A stretch of 64,000 nt of DNA from Taklimakanibacter sp050251035 (GTDB lineage Bacteria > Pseudomonadota > Alphaproteobacteria > Rhizobiales > Aestuariivirgaceae), in the NCBI GenBank assembly GCA_050251035.1, contig JBFWNN010000019.1, forward strand, positions 19,671-83,670. Reading direction: 5' to 3'. The notes under the pieces are model-generated. The model was not told the DNA's origin and made no database searches. It saw only the letters and a list, made by a program, of their open reading frames with translations. The translations under genes were made by a program, and so were the position numbers. Within the stretch, counting starts at the first letter, position 1. Each line of letters opens with the position of its first letter. Below are positions 41,409 through 50,334 of this stretch, in pieces.

Positions 41409-43391
41409 TTACGCCCGGAACTGCTTGAGCAGGCTGGACAGGCTCGGCTGCGCCGCGCCCGCCCCGGCCTCGGCCGGCTGCGGTGGAACCGCAGCCGCGA
41501 CGTCGCCATGCGGCAAGGGCGGCAAGGTGCGCCTGAGCCTGGAGCCCAGGCCCTGGAGATCGGGCGCCATCGGAGCGGGCGTCACGGGCATGCGCGGGGG
41601 GGCCGCCTGAGGCTGGCGCTGCTGCGGCATCGCCGCTCCCGCGGCGGCCGGACGCGGCGCTGGCTCGGCCGGGCTCGGCGCGCCGGTGGGATCGGACTCG
41701 ATGTTGAACGAGCCGAAGGACTGCTGGCGCCAGCGCGCGACCACGTCCTGGAGGAAGGTCTCGCTCGGCGCCTCGCGCGCCCAGCCTTCGGTGAAGGAGG
41801 CGGTGTTGCTCCTGGGCCAGGCGTTGGAGGGCAGCATGTCGAACTTGACCCGCGTTGGCAGCGTCACGCCTTCGCCGAAGGTGATGGCATCGCCGGCACC
41901 CATGGTCGGCATGAAGTCGAGCAGGCTGCGCGCCGCGTCCGAGATACCGGCCTTCAGGATCTCCTGGTCGCGCTCGTTCGACAGGCGGAAGGAGAAGATG
42001 GTGCTGCATTGCGACAGGATGGTCGGGTCGAGCTCGGCCGGGCGCTGGGTGACGAGGCAGAGCGACACGCCGTATTTGCGGCCCTCCTTGGCGATGCGCG
42101 AGATCGCCCGCTTGGTCGGCTCGAAGCCGAGCGTGCGGTCGATCGGCACATAGCGGTGCGCCTCCTCGCACACGAAGGTGATCGGGATCTGACCGCCGCT
42201 CCACAGACCGAAATCGAAGGCGAGGCGGGCCAGCACCGAGACGACGACATTGATGATCTCGGACGGCAGGCCGCCGAGCTCGAGGATGGAGATGGGCTTG
42301 CCGGCCACGGGTATGCGGAAGATGCGCGACAGGGTCTGCGCCATCGTGTCCTGGACGGTGAGGCTGCCGAACATGAAGGCGTAGCGCGGATCGCGCGAGA
42401 TCGTCTCGACCCGCGCCTTGAGCCGCTTATAGGGCGCGAGCTCGCCCCTGAGGTCGAGCTTGCCGATCTGCTCTTCGAGCAGCGCCACGAGATCGGAGGC
42501 GCGGTAGGGCACCGGCGTGTCGATGCCGACATTGGTGGTCTCGGCCTCGCGCGTGCGCAGCACATGCGCGCGGTCCTTGCGCTGATTGTTCATATAGCGC
42601 TGCTTGGCGACCGGGATGAGCTCTCGCAGGATCTCGATGTCGGCCTCGCGATGCGCCTGGCTGCCGATCAGGATCTCGACCACCTCCTCGAAATTGAGGA
42701 GCCAGAAGGGCAGCGTCATGTTCTCCGGCGAGATGACCTCCGACCATTCGTTGAACGACTGCTCGTATTCGCGGTGGACGTCGAGCAGCACGATATGGGC
42801 CTGCGGGTTCTTCTCGAGGATGCGCCTCAGGATGAGCGCCACCGAGCAGGATTTGCCGGTGCCGGTGGTGCCGAGCACGGCGAAATGCTTGCCGAGCAAC
42901 TCGTCGATCTTGACCATCGCCGGGATCGACGCGTCCTGCTGGATATGGCCGATGCGGATGGCGGTGTCGGTGTCGCAGGCATAGGCCTTGGACAGCTCCT
43001 CCTTGCTCGCCCGGAACACCACATTGCCGAGCGAGGGATAGGTCGAGATGCCGCGCCGAAACGACTTCGGCCGCCCCTGGTCATCCTTCGGCAATTCGCC
43101 GATGAACTCGACCTCGATGATCCGGAGCTCCTGGTCGCTCTGCGAATGCGACGGCATCGGCGAGCTCAGGGCCGAGACGAGGGCGAGCGTCACGGCGTTC
43201 TGGGTGTCGACCTTGAGCAGCGTGCCGATTTCGGGGCAGGTCGAGGACGAGCTCTGGTTCTGGCCGTCGGCGGTGTCGAGCAGGATGATGGCATGGCCGC
43301 CGGTGACCGCGACGATGCGCCCGATCCGCTCCACGCTTTCGATGCTGGAGGCTTTCGTTCTGACGGCCCCTGAGATTTGAGACGCTTGCAT
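41409..43391 (-). CDS. HerA-like (DUF87) AAA+ ATPase
   Basis: A 660-residue ATPase of the HerA/FtsK class. An N-terminal HAS-barrel-like region is followed by Walker A GTTGTGKSC with K180, HIVLLDVHREYEQSFNEW, ITFVCEEAHRYVP (Walker B-like) and VTQRPAELDPTILSQC, all HerA hallmarks. The last 110 residues are Pro/Ala-rich (PAEPAPRPAAAG and similar) and probably disordered. These proteins are hexameric DNA pumps, usually with a NurA nuclease; no NurA is seen here. The ATG at 43391 has AAGGA five bases upstream and is preferred over a TTG at 43412 that would overlap the kinase gene. Confidence 0.88.
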   Translation of the reverse strand: MQASQISGAVRTKASSIESVERIGRIVAVTGGHAIILLDTADGQNQSSSSTCPEIGTLLKVDTQNAVTLALVSALSSPMPSHSQSDQELRIIEVEFIGELPKDDQGRPKSFRRGISTYPSLGNVVFRASKEELSKAYACDTDTAIRIGHIQQDASIPAMVKIDELLGKHFAVLGTTGTGKSCSVALILRRILEKNPQAHIVLLDVHREYEQSFNEWSEVISPENMTLPFWLLNFEEVVEILIGSQAHREADIEILRELIPVAKQRYMNNQRKDRAHVLRTREAETTNVGIDTPVPYRASDLVALLEEQIGKLDLRGELAPYKRLKARVETISRDPRYAFMFGSLTVQDTMAQTLSRIFRIPVAGKPISILELGGLPSEIINVVVSVLARLAFDFGLWSGGQIPITFVCEEAHRYVPIDRTLGFEPTKRAISRIAKEGRKYGVSLCLVTQRPAELDPTILSQCSTIFSFRLSNERDQEILKAGISDAARSLLDFMPTMGAGDAITFGEGVTLPTRVKFDMLPSNAWPRSNTASFTEGWAREAPSETFLQDVVARWRQQSFGSFNIESDPTGAPSPAEPAPRPAAAGAAMPQQRQPQAAPPRMPVTPAPMAPDLQGLGSRLRRTLPPLPHGDVAAAVPPQPAEAGAGAAQPSLSSLLKQFRA

Positions 43392-43408
43392 AATGTCCTT
43401 CTCGCCGG

Positions 43409-44266
43409 TCAATGCCGTTTCCGGGCGTCGTGGTGCTGGGTGGGGTCATGGACGGGAAGGAAGACGATGACCCGCGTTCCTTTGCCCTTTTCCGAATCGA
43501 TGGTGAGGCTGCCGCCATGGAGCTTGGCGAGCGCGGCCGAGATCGGCAGGCCGAGGCCGGTGCCTTCGTGCTTCTTGTTGAAGCCGGCGTCCACCTGCCC
43601 GAAGGGGCGCATGGCGGTCTCAATGTCGGAGACGGTCATGCCGCCGCCATTGTCGGTGATGCTGAGGCGCACGAAGCCCTCGCTCGCCGGCGCCGCATGG
43701 AAGCCGACGCGGCCCTTGGGCGGGGTGAATTTGACCGCATTGCCAAGGAGGTTGATCAGGATCTGCTTCACCCTCAGCGGATCGGCCCAGACCCTGGGCA
43801 TCGTGGGGTCGATCTCGCTCGCCACCATGATGTCCTTTTCCTTGGCCTTGGCCTCGACGATGAGGAGGCAGGACTCGACGATGGGCGCGATGTCCATGGC
43901 TTCGCGCTCGATCACCATGCTGCCGGCCTGGATCTTGGTGACGTCGAGGATGCCGTTGATCAGGGCGAGAAGGTGGTCGGCCGCCTGCTTGATGTAGCCC
44001 GAATACTGGTTGACCCGCGCCGGTTCCGAGATGTTCAGCGTGCCGAGCATGTCGGAAAAGCCGATGATGGCGTTGAGCGGGGTCCTGAGCTCATGGCTCA
44101 TATTGGCGATGAATTCCGACTTGGCCTTGGAGGCGAGCTCGGCCTCGACCTTGGCGGCGTTGAGGGCGAGCGTCTGCTTCTGGCGGGTCACGGCCTGGCC
44201 GAAATGGTCGGAGTACTCCGCAATAAGCGAGTCATCCTTGAACCACCGGGGGCCAAAAGTACGCAT
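43409..44266 (-). CDS. Soluble sensor histidine kinase
   Basis: A 285-residue kinase with only a short N-terminal region before the catalytic core. The HisKA box reads FIANMSHELRTPLNAIIGFS with H58. The ATP-binding domain has N box ILINLLGNAVKFT, G1 ITDNGGGM, F box MRPFGQV and G2 GTGLGLPIS. No membrane segment or PAS domain is present in this reading. It resembles PleC/DivJ-type cores of Alphaproteobacteria. No response regulator gene is near. The ATG at 44266 was preferred to a TTG at 44305. The gene lies upstream of the HerA-like gene and is probably co-transcribed with it. Confidence 0.87.
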   Translation of the reverse strand: MRTFGPRWFKDDSLIAEYSDHFGQAVTRQKQTLALNAAKVEAELASKAKSEFIANMSHELRTPLNAIIGFSDMLGTLNISEPARVNQYSGYIKQAADHLLALINGILDVTKIQAGSMVIEREAMDIAPIVESCLLIVEAKAKEKDIMVASEIDPTMPRVWADPLRVKQILINLLGNAVKFTPPKGRVGFHAAPASEGFVRLSITDNGGGMTVSDIETAMRPFGQVDAGFNKKHEGTGLGLPISAALAKLHGGSLTIDSEKGKGTRVIVFLPVHDPTQHHDARKRH

Positions 44267-44478
44267 GGAACAGATTGCCTCTAAAGCTCGGAAAATAGGG
44301 GGCAAACGGATAATTTGGCGTTAACAAACAGTTGCGCTTTGTCGCTTTGTGGGCCGATCTTTGACTGGCCTGCCCAAGCTGTTAATGTCCTTGCCAACAT
44401 AATGATTGCCGGCGACGGCGGTCGGGGGGCGGGAAACGCTCCCGGGAACCGCCTCGGCGCCGCGAAAGGTTAGCGAAA

Positions 44479-45567
44479 GTGGACGCCAGAAGCGGCGCGG
44501 GCGAGGCCCGCGCCCGGCGGCACGAGGACCCGTCCGGGGGCGAGCGGCCCCGCAAGGGCGACCATCGTGCCCCGCCCCGACAGAGGCCCGAGACCGGGGA
44601 TGCCTATTATGGCGCCCTCGACCTCGGCACGAACAATTGCCGTCTCCTGGTCGCGACGCCGGGTCCGGCGGGCTTCGCGGTCGTCGACGCCTTTTCCCGC
44701 ATCGTGCGCCTGGGCGAGGGCCTGTCCGGCTCCGGACGTCTGAGCGAGGCGGCGATGAAGCGCACCATCGATGCCTTGCGCGTCTGCGCCAACAAGCTGG
44801 CCTGGCACCGGGTCGGGCGCCGCCGCCTGGTTGCCACCGAGGCTTGCCGCATGGCGGAGAACGGCGAGGCGTTCATCGCGCGGGTGCGCGAGGAGGTGGG
44901 GCTCGAGCTCGAGATCATCGGCCGCGAGATGGAGGCGAAGCTCGCCGCCGTCGGCGCCGAGCCCCTGGTCGAGGAGGGGGCGCCCGACGCCCTCGTCTTC
45001 GACATTGGCGGCGGCTCGACCGAGCTGATGTGGCTCGAGCGCCGCAAGGACCGCTATGAGATCGTGACCTGGATCTCGCTCGCGGCCGGCGTGGTGACGG
45101 TGTCGGAGCGCTTCGGCGGCGTCGATGTCGACCGGGCGAAATATGCCGGCATGCGCGAGTTCCTCAAGCCGCTCCTCGTCGATTTCGCCGAGCGGGTGCG
45201 GGGCTCGACCGGCGGACAGGCGCTGCCGGCGCATCTCCTCGGCACCTCGGGAACGGTGACGACCATCGCCGGTGTGCAGCAGGGCCTGCGCCGCTACGAC
45301 CGGGCCCGCGTCGACGGCTGCTGGCTCGACCAAGGGGCGGTCGCCCGGGTCTGCTCCGAGCTTCTCGGCATGAGCTATGCCGAGCGCATGGACAATGCCT
45401 GCATCGGGCGCGACCGCGCCGACCTGGTGCTGGCCGGCTGCGCCATCCTCGAGGAGATCTGCGCCGCCTTCCCGGCGCCGCGCATCCGCGTCGCCGACCG
45501 CGGCCTGCGCGAGGGCATCCTGACCCTGATGATGAAGACCGACGGCAGCTTCGGCAGGGCGCCATGA
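44479..45567 (+). CDS. Ppx/GppA-family exopolyphosphatase/pppGpp phosphatase
   Basis: A 362-residue phosphatase of the ASKHA fold. The P-loop 1 region is YYGALDLGTNNCRLLVA, the catalytic stretch FDIGGGSTELMW, and GTSGTVTTIAGVQ is P-loop 2. The first 40 residues are a basic, Arg/Pro-rich tail not seen in most relatives. The start is the GTG at 44479. It overlaps rlmE by four bases; this pairing with the rRNA methyltransferase is common in Alphaproteobacteria. It hydrolyses polyphosphate or the 5' phosphate of pppGpp; which one cannot be told. Confidence 0.88.
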   Translation: MDARSGAGEARARRHEDPSGGERPRKGDHRAPPRQRPETGDAYYGALDLGTNNCRLLVATPGPAGFAVVDAFSRIVRLGEGLSGSGRLSEAAMKRTIDALRVCANKLAWHRVGRRRLVATEACRMAENGEAFIARVREEVGLELEIIGREMEAKLAAVGAEPLVEEGAPDALVFDIGGGSTELMWLERRKDRYEIVTWISLAAGVVTVSERFGGVDVDRAKYAGMREFLKPLLVDFAERVRGSTGGQALPAHLLGTSGTVTTIAGVQQGLRRYDRARVDGCWLDQGAVARVCSELLGMSYAERMDNACIGRDRADLVLAGCAILEEICAAFPAPRIRVADRGLREGILTLMMKTDGSFGRAP

Positions 45568-46259
45568 CGCGTCCCGGCGGCAGCTCGATCAAGAACGCGC
45601 GGCGCCTCAAGGTGCGGGTGAAGACCGGCAAGGGCCGCACCGTCTCGCAGAAGGCCTGGCTCGAGCGCCAGCTCAACGATCCCTATGTCGCAGAAGCGAA
45701 GCGCCTGGGGTATCGCTCGCGCGCCGCCTTCAAGCTCGGCGAGATCGACGACAAATACCGCTTCCTGAAGCCGGGCGGCCGCGTCGTCGATCTGGGCGCC
45801 GCTCCCGGCGGCTGGTCGCAAGTGGCCGTCGAACGGGTGAAGGCGAAGGAGGGCAGGGGCCGCGTCATCGCCATCGACATGCATGGCATGGACGCCATTC
45901 CGGGCGTCACCATCTTCCACAAGGATTTCCTCGAGGACGACGCGCCGGCGCTCCTGATCGAGGCCTTGGGCGGCGAGAAGGCCGATGTCGTGATGTCCGA
46001 CATGGCGGCGCATGCGACCGGCCACCGCCAGACCGATCACCTGAAGATCATGGCGCTGGCGGAAGCGGCCTTCGATTTCGCCAAGGACGTGCTGAAGCCC
46101 GGCGGCGCCTTCCTCGCCAAGGTGCTGCGCGGCGGCACCGAAAGCGAGATCCTGAAGGCGATGAAGCAGCATTTCGAGACGGTCCGCCATGTGAAGCCGA
46201 AAGCCAGCCGCGAGGACTCGGCCGAGCTCTTCGTGCTGGCGCTGGGCTACAGGGGCTGA
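45564..46259 (+). CDS. rlmE: 23S rRNA (uridine-2'-O-)-methyltransferase RlmE (FtsJ/RrmJ)
   Basis: A 231-residue methyltransferase that modifies U2552 of 23S rRNA in the A loop. The SAM motif reads VVDLGAAPGGWSQVA, and the catalytic Lys-Asp-Lys-Glu set lies in the conserved blocks RSRAAFKLGEI, VMSDMAAHATG, LAKVLRGGTE and KASREDSAELFVLALGY. It overlaps the Ppx/GppA gene. The N-terminal tail of about 30 residues is basic and fits rRNA binding. Confidence 0.94.
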   Translation: MTRPGGSSIKNARRLKVRVKTGKGRTVSQKAWLERQLNDPYVAEAKRLGYRSRAAFKLGEIDDKYRFLKPGGRVVDLGAAPGGWSQVAVERVKAKEGRGRVIAIDMHGMDAIPGVTIFHKDFLEDDAPALLIEALGGEKADVVMSDMAAHATGHRQTDHLKIMALAEAAFDFAKDVLKPGGAFLAKVLRGGTESEILKAMKQHFETVRHVKPKASREDSAELFVLALGYRG

Positions 46260-46284
46260 CCCTCGACCGTCGACCCCGCGTCCA

Positions 46285-47409
46285 TCAGGATGTGAGAATG
46301 TCCGACAGGAACAGGAGCAGCAACTCGCGCTCGGTCGTGATGTCCAGCTTGTAATAGAGCCGCCAGCGGTGGTTCTTCACCGTCCCGGCCGAGATGTTGA
46401 GGCGCTCCGCGATCTTGCTGTTGGGAAAGCCCTGCAGGATCAGGTTGACGATATCCGACTCCCGCTGCGTGAGCTGCCGGAGGCGGCAGAAGTGCTCGAT
46501 CATGTTTCGGCTGGGCTGCGACACCGGAGCCGCGCTGAGTTCCTCGAGCCGAATGAGCAATCCGCCCGGCGCGATGGAAATGCTGTTCGCGCATTCTTCC
46601 CAATGCAGGATATGGCCGGATTCGAGCGGCAGGAAATCCTTTTCGGCTGCCCGCGCCTCCTTTATTCGTTCAACGAGCGCCGCATCATTGGAAAAACGGC
46701 CCTCCCAGGCAGCCGAGGCGAACACATGATGGCCGTTCGCATCGAGAATGAGGTAAGTACCGCCCGTCAGCGGAGCCGGTCCGTGGTCCGGCAATCTGCG
46801 CATCGCGCGCAGCATCACCTCGTCCAGGTGTCGCATGTGGATGGAGACGATCGCCGGGAGCATGGCTTCCGCGTGGGCGATCTCTCCTTCGCTGAAGGAG
46901 GATGAATCCTTCTCGCAGCAGACCGCGATCGTGACGCCGCCCGGAGTAGGCAGCAGAATGGCGAGTTCGTCCGTTATGAAAGCCATCTTGAAGAGCTCGG
47001 ACAAATAATGCTCGTCGTCGGCCAGCAGCTCGTTTGACGATCTCAGGCTGGCAACGCGCGGCTCGCGGCTTTTCCGGGCAAGGTCCTGGATCGGATCGAT
47101 CCGGTAAAGGCCGGACAGGTAAAGAGTGACCGCACTTTCACTCATGAAGTGATTGACGACGAAAGCGGGGCGGTCATAGATGCTGTACCGCATCACCAGC
47201 CGTTGGTTGCAGTTGAAGGCGCGGGCGAAAAACCGTGACAGCGTATCGTAGAAGGTCGCCGTGCCGATGGCATTCACCAGCGAGCTGATTTCCCTGTAGA
47301 CCTGGTCGATCGGAAGGACGTGCAGGAATGGCCGGTCGCCATTGCCTCCGCCGGTGCCCGCCTCGTTGCCGGATCGCTGTCGCCCGACATGTGGGGTGAC
47401 TGAGTTCAT
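46285..47409 (-). CDS. LuxR-family transcriptional regulator
   Basis: A 374-residue regulator. The C-terminal LuxR helix-turn-helix is clear: LTQRESDIVNLILQGFPNSK followed by ISAGTVKNHRWRLYYKLDI. The N-terminal 300 residues show no receiver or autoinducer-binding pattern I can name and probably form a sensory domain. AAGGAGAAAG directly precedes the ATG at 47409, which settles the start over an upstream one at 47496. It follows the ureohydrolase gene on the same strand after 143 bases and is a likely regulator of that gene and of the divergent operon. Confidence 0.88.
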   Translation of the reverse strand: MNSVTPHVGRQRSGNEAGTGGGNGDRPFLHVLPIDQVYREISSLVNAIGTATFYDTLSRFFARAFNCNQRLVMRYSIYDRPAFVVNHFMSESAVTLYLSGLYRIDPIQDLARKSREPRVASLRSSNELLADDEHYLSELFKMAFITDELAILLPTPGGVTIAVCCEKDSSSFSEGEIAHAEAMLPAIVSIHMRHLDEVMLRAMRRLPDHGPAPLTGGTYLILDANGHHVFASAAWEGRFSNDAALVERIKEARAAEKDFLPLESGHILHWEECANSISIAPGGLLIRLEELSAAPVSQPSRNMIEHFCRLRQLTQRESDIVNLILQGFPNSKIAERLNISAGTVKNHRWRLYYKLDITTERELLLLFLSDILTS

Positions 47410-47552
47410 CTTTCTCCTTGCCGCAGGCAATTCGTTGTGGAGGCGAATGTCCAGACTGACGGGAGAAGTATCACATGGCTGCGTTGCTACAAACATTGCC
47501 GAAGGCTGCGCACGCGGGCCTTGGTCGGCCCTCGGGGGCTGAGCCGGAGGGC

Positions 47553-48518
47553 TCAGCGTCGCACATTCCCGGCCAGAGCCTCGAGGACCAGTTGTACGGC
47601 CAGCCGCGAGGTGATGCCGTCATGATCATAGGGCGGCGAAACCTCGACCAGATCCATGCCGCCGATCCCCACCTTGGCCAATTCGGACACCAACGCTATC
47701 GCCTCACGCGAGGTCATGCCGCCCGGGGCGGGCACGCCGGTTCCGGGCGCATATGCACCGTCGATGGAATCGATATCGAAGGTCAGATAGACGCTGTCGG
47801 TGCCGTTGCCGGCGATCTTGGCCGCGTCGCGCGCTACGGCGACGGGACCCTTCTCGATGACATCTTCCAGCGGCATCAGGGTGATGCCTTTCTTCAGGAT
47901 GTAGTCAAGTTCGCGCCGCGGATTCATCCAGCCGTTGGGACCGATGATAACGATCTTGGCGGGGTCGAAACCGGCGTCCACCGCGCGGCTGACCGGGCAG
48001 CAATGCGACAGACGCTCGCCCCCGACATCCTCGGCGGTGTCGTAATGGCTGTCGACGAGGATCAGGCCGGGCTTGGCATACCGCTTGCGGAAGGCACGGA
48101 CGCAGCCGATGGTGATCGAATGGTCGCCGCCGAATGTGATCGGCATGGCGCCCGAGGCGAGTATGCGGTCCAGCATCTGCTCGGCCAGGTTCATGGTGCG
48201 CTCGGCCGAGCCGGGAACCACCGGGACGTCGCCGCAGTCGGCGAAACTGTAATGCTCTTCGAGGTCGATCTTGCGGTTGGGGTTGAAGAAGCTGAACTGG
48301 TCCGAGGCCTCGCGGATGGCGCGGGGGCCATAGTTGGTGCCGGTGCGGCTGATGCACATGGCGTCCCAGGGAAAGCCGACGAAAGCGGCGGTCACACCGG
48401 CCGCCTTGAGGGCCTCCGTTTCGGCCGGCATTTGCCGTGTCCGCATGAAACTTCCGCCCGTTCCTGCGTGCAGGAGCCCGGAAAAAGCGTCCGCGCTGAA
48501 GGTTCCGGCATTCGACAT
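47553..48518 (-). CDS. Ureohydrolase (agmatinase/guanidino-acid hydrolase family)
   Basis: A 321-residue arginase-fold enzyme that should release urea from a guanidino compound. The three metal motifs are GGDHSITIG, DSHYDT (more often DAHxD) and FDIDSIDGAYAPG. The family includes agmatinase, guanidinobutyrase and guanidinopropionase, and the substrate cannot be set from sequence. The ATG at 48518 has GGAGA five bases before it and is preferred over ATG 48530. It is divergent from an FAD monooxygenase-transporter operon, with a 363-base regulatory region between. Confidence 0.88.
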   Translation of the reverse strand: MSNAGTFSADAFSGLLHAGTGGSFMRTRQMPAETEALKAAGVTAAFVGFPWDAMCISRTGTNYGPRAIREASDQFSFFNPNRKIDLEEHYSFADCGDVPVVPGSAERTMNLAEQMLDRILASGAMPITFGGDHSITIGCVRAFRKRYAKPGLILVDSHYDTAEDVGGERLSHCCPVSRAVDAGFDPAKIVIIGPNGWMNPRRELDYILKKGITLMPLEDVIEKGPVAVARDAAKIAGNGTDSVYLTFDIDSIDGAYAPGTGVPAPGGMTSREAIALVSELAKVGIGGMDLVEVSPPYDHDGITSRLAVQLVLEALAGNVRR

Positions 48519-48881
48519 GGCATTCTCCATCCGGTGTGACAGGTGAGATCGTGGCGTCTCGCTGCGCAAGACCTTGAGGCAAGACGATGACGGCTGAATT
48601 CCCCCCAGCCAATGGTGCCTTCAGTCACCATTGGCCATGGCACCGGGTCCATGGACATGACACGCTGTCGAATGGTGACCATGGTAACTCTCGACATAGC
48701 CACGCCTGGCCGACATGGTTTCTGCGGAAGACTGCCGGGTGAATTGATTGTCGCATTCCCGGACATGATCGCATGTGATTTATGGGATGCCGGATCATCT
48801 GGGGCCTGCAGGCTCTGCCAAGCTGATGCCGGCGAGAGCCGGTTCAGTGTCATCATCGAATAGCGGTTGGAGTTGTAGTTC
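48519..48881. promoter_or_regulatory. Divergent regulatory region with palindromes
   Basis: The stretch between the ureohydrolase and the FAD monooxygenase genes contains no supported gene. GCCAATGGTG (48608-48617) and CACCATTGGC (48626-48635) form a perfect 10-base inverted repeat with an eight-base loop. Nearby, ATGGTGACCAT and TGGCCATGGCA add further ATGG/CCAT palindromes. These are candidate operators for the divergent promoters, possibly for the LuxR regulator. Confidence 0.5.
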
Positions 48882-49985
48882 ATGACGAAGCGTGCACTCG
48901 TGTGCGGGGCGGGCATAAGCGGGCTTTCCATCGGGATAGCGCTGAAGCGAATGGGGTGGGAGGTCAGCGTATTCGACAAGGACAGCGAGCTGCGCGTCGC
49001 CGGCGCCGGCTTGAATCTCTGGCCGAATGGCGTGCGCGTGCTGCGGGAATTGGGGCTCGGGCCCCGCTATCAGGCAATCTCCGCCAGCCTGGATTATTAT
49101 CGAACCTTTTCCGCGGACGGCAAGGTTGTCGCGGTTGACGACCTGCGCGACTGGCCCGATCGCTATGGCGCCCCATTGTCCGGAGTATACCGGCGGGATC
49201 TGAGCGCGATGCTCGTGGACGCGCTTGGCCGGGAGCGGCTTCATCTCGGCCGCAAGGTGGTAGGTGTCGAGCAGCGCGAGACGGTCATCTGCCGCTTTGA
49301 AAATGGTGAAGCGGTCGAGGGCGACGTCTTGATCGGTGCCGATGGCATCAATTCCGCGGTACGCACATCCCTGTTCGGTCAGCAGGAGTTCAGCTCGGAC
49401 GGCCTCACGCGTTGGCGTGGACTGTTCGACCTGGCAAACGTCAATGTCGACCCACGATCGGAGGGCGAGGTTTGGGGCAGTGACGGACACCTCGGATATC
49501 TGCCGATCGGAAAAGGGCGCGCCTATTGGTACGCGACGGCCAGAGGGATCACCGATGATCCCGCCAAGGCACGGGAGCATTTTCGGGCCTGGGAAGGGAG
49601 TGCCGTGCCGAGCCTGATCTGCGCCACCGAGTTGTCCTCGATGCTCCGTAACGAGCTTCATGAGTTCGTCCGGCCTCTGCCTCATTGGTCCAAGGGGCGC
49701 ATCACCTTGATGGGCGATGCCGCCCATCCGATGCTGCCGGGCATGGCGCAGGGCGCCAATCAGGCTCTCGAGGATGTCAGGGCATTGAGCAGGGCGCTCG
49801 ACTCGCACGAGGACATCGAGATTGCGTTGCAGGCTTACGAGCAGGAGCGAATCCCGTGGGTGGCGCCGGTCGTGCGCTATTCGCGTTCCCTGTTTGACTT
49901 CGATGAGCGGCACGACATGGCCCGCGGGAGCCAGAACCCGCTCCTCGATCGCTACGAGAACATCGTCGAGCGCAAGAACGGCTAG
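48882..49985 (+). CDS. FAD-dependent monooxygenase (PHBH-fold)
   Basis: A 367-residue class A flavin hydroxylase. It has the FAD dinucleotide motif ALVCGAGISGLSIGIALKRM near the start, the DG motif VLIGADGINSAVR, and the second FAD motif GRITLMGDAAHPMLPGMAQG. Similar proteins hydroxylate salicylate-, urate- or other ring compounds; RPLPHWSKG is reminiscent of HpxO-like urate hydroxylases but does not prove it. It precedes Liv-type transporter set 3 and may oxidise the imported compound. Confidence 0.87.
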   Translation: MTKRALVCGAGISGLSIGIALKRMGWEVSVFDKDSELRVAGAGLNLWPNGVRVLRELGLGPRYQAISASLDYYRTFSADGKVVAVDDLRDWPDRYGAPLSGVYRRDLSAMLVDALGRERLHLGRKVVGVEQRETVICRFENGEAVEGDVLIGADGINSAVRTSLFGQQEFSSDGLTRWRGLFDLANVNVDPRSEGEVWGSDGHLGYLPIGKGRAYWYATARGITDDPAKAREHFRAWEGSAVPSLICATELSSMLRNELHEFVRPLPHWSKGRITLMGDAAHPMLPGMAQGANQALEDVRALSRALDSHEDIEIALQAYEQERIPWVAPVVRYSRSLFDFDERHDMARGSQNPLLDRYENIVERKNG

Positions 49986-50334
49986 GTTTCGAGAGAGCAG
50001 GTGGCGTGCGAGACGCGTCGGATTTCAGAGGTGGAACTTGCCTGCCGCGATGGTGACCGAAGCCACCATTGCCGTCTTCGTTTGCCGCGGCCTACCATCG
50101 CTGCTCAAGGGAGAGGGCGCATGACAACCGTAAAAACAAGGCCCGGCAGGATCGCGTGTCCGCGTCCCCGCAGCCTCGGATGCTGACGGTCATGATGTGG
50201 ATCTTTCGCGCTGGCGCGGCGCCGGCGTGGCTGGGCCTAGGGCTCAAGTGGCGCTGCGCGAAAGCTGGAATATGGCGGCTGAAGTGTTCCGGCCATCGCC
50301 AGCTGCGCGTATCTGTTTGTTCCAGGGGGTAGCG
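49986..50334 (+). other. Gap between FAD monooxygenase and Liv set 3 with a possible leader ORF
   Basis: No conserved gene is visible here. An ATG at 50121 with the strong ribosome-binding site AAGGGAGAGG opens a 21-residue ORF, MTTVKTRPGRIACPRPRSLGC, ending at 50186. It might be a leader peptide or chance. The gap probably carries the promoter of the transporter genes. Confidence 0.3.

Noticed and set aside
41508..43373. A 621-residue open frame on the plus strand
   Set aside because: It is antisense to the HerA-like gene, which has clear ATPase motifs; long shadow frames are normal at this GC content.
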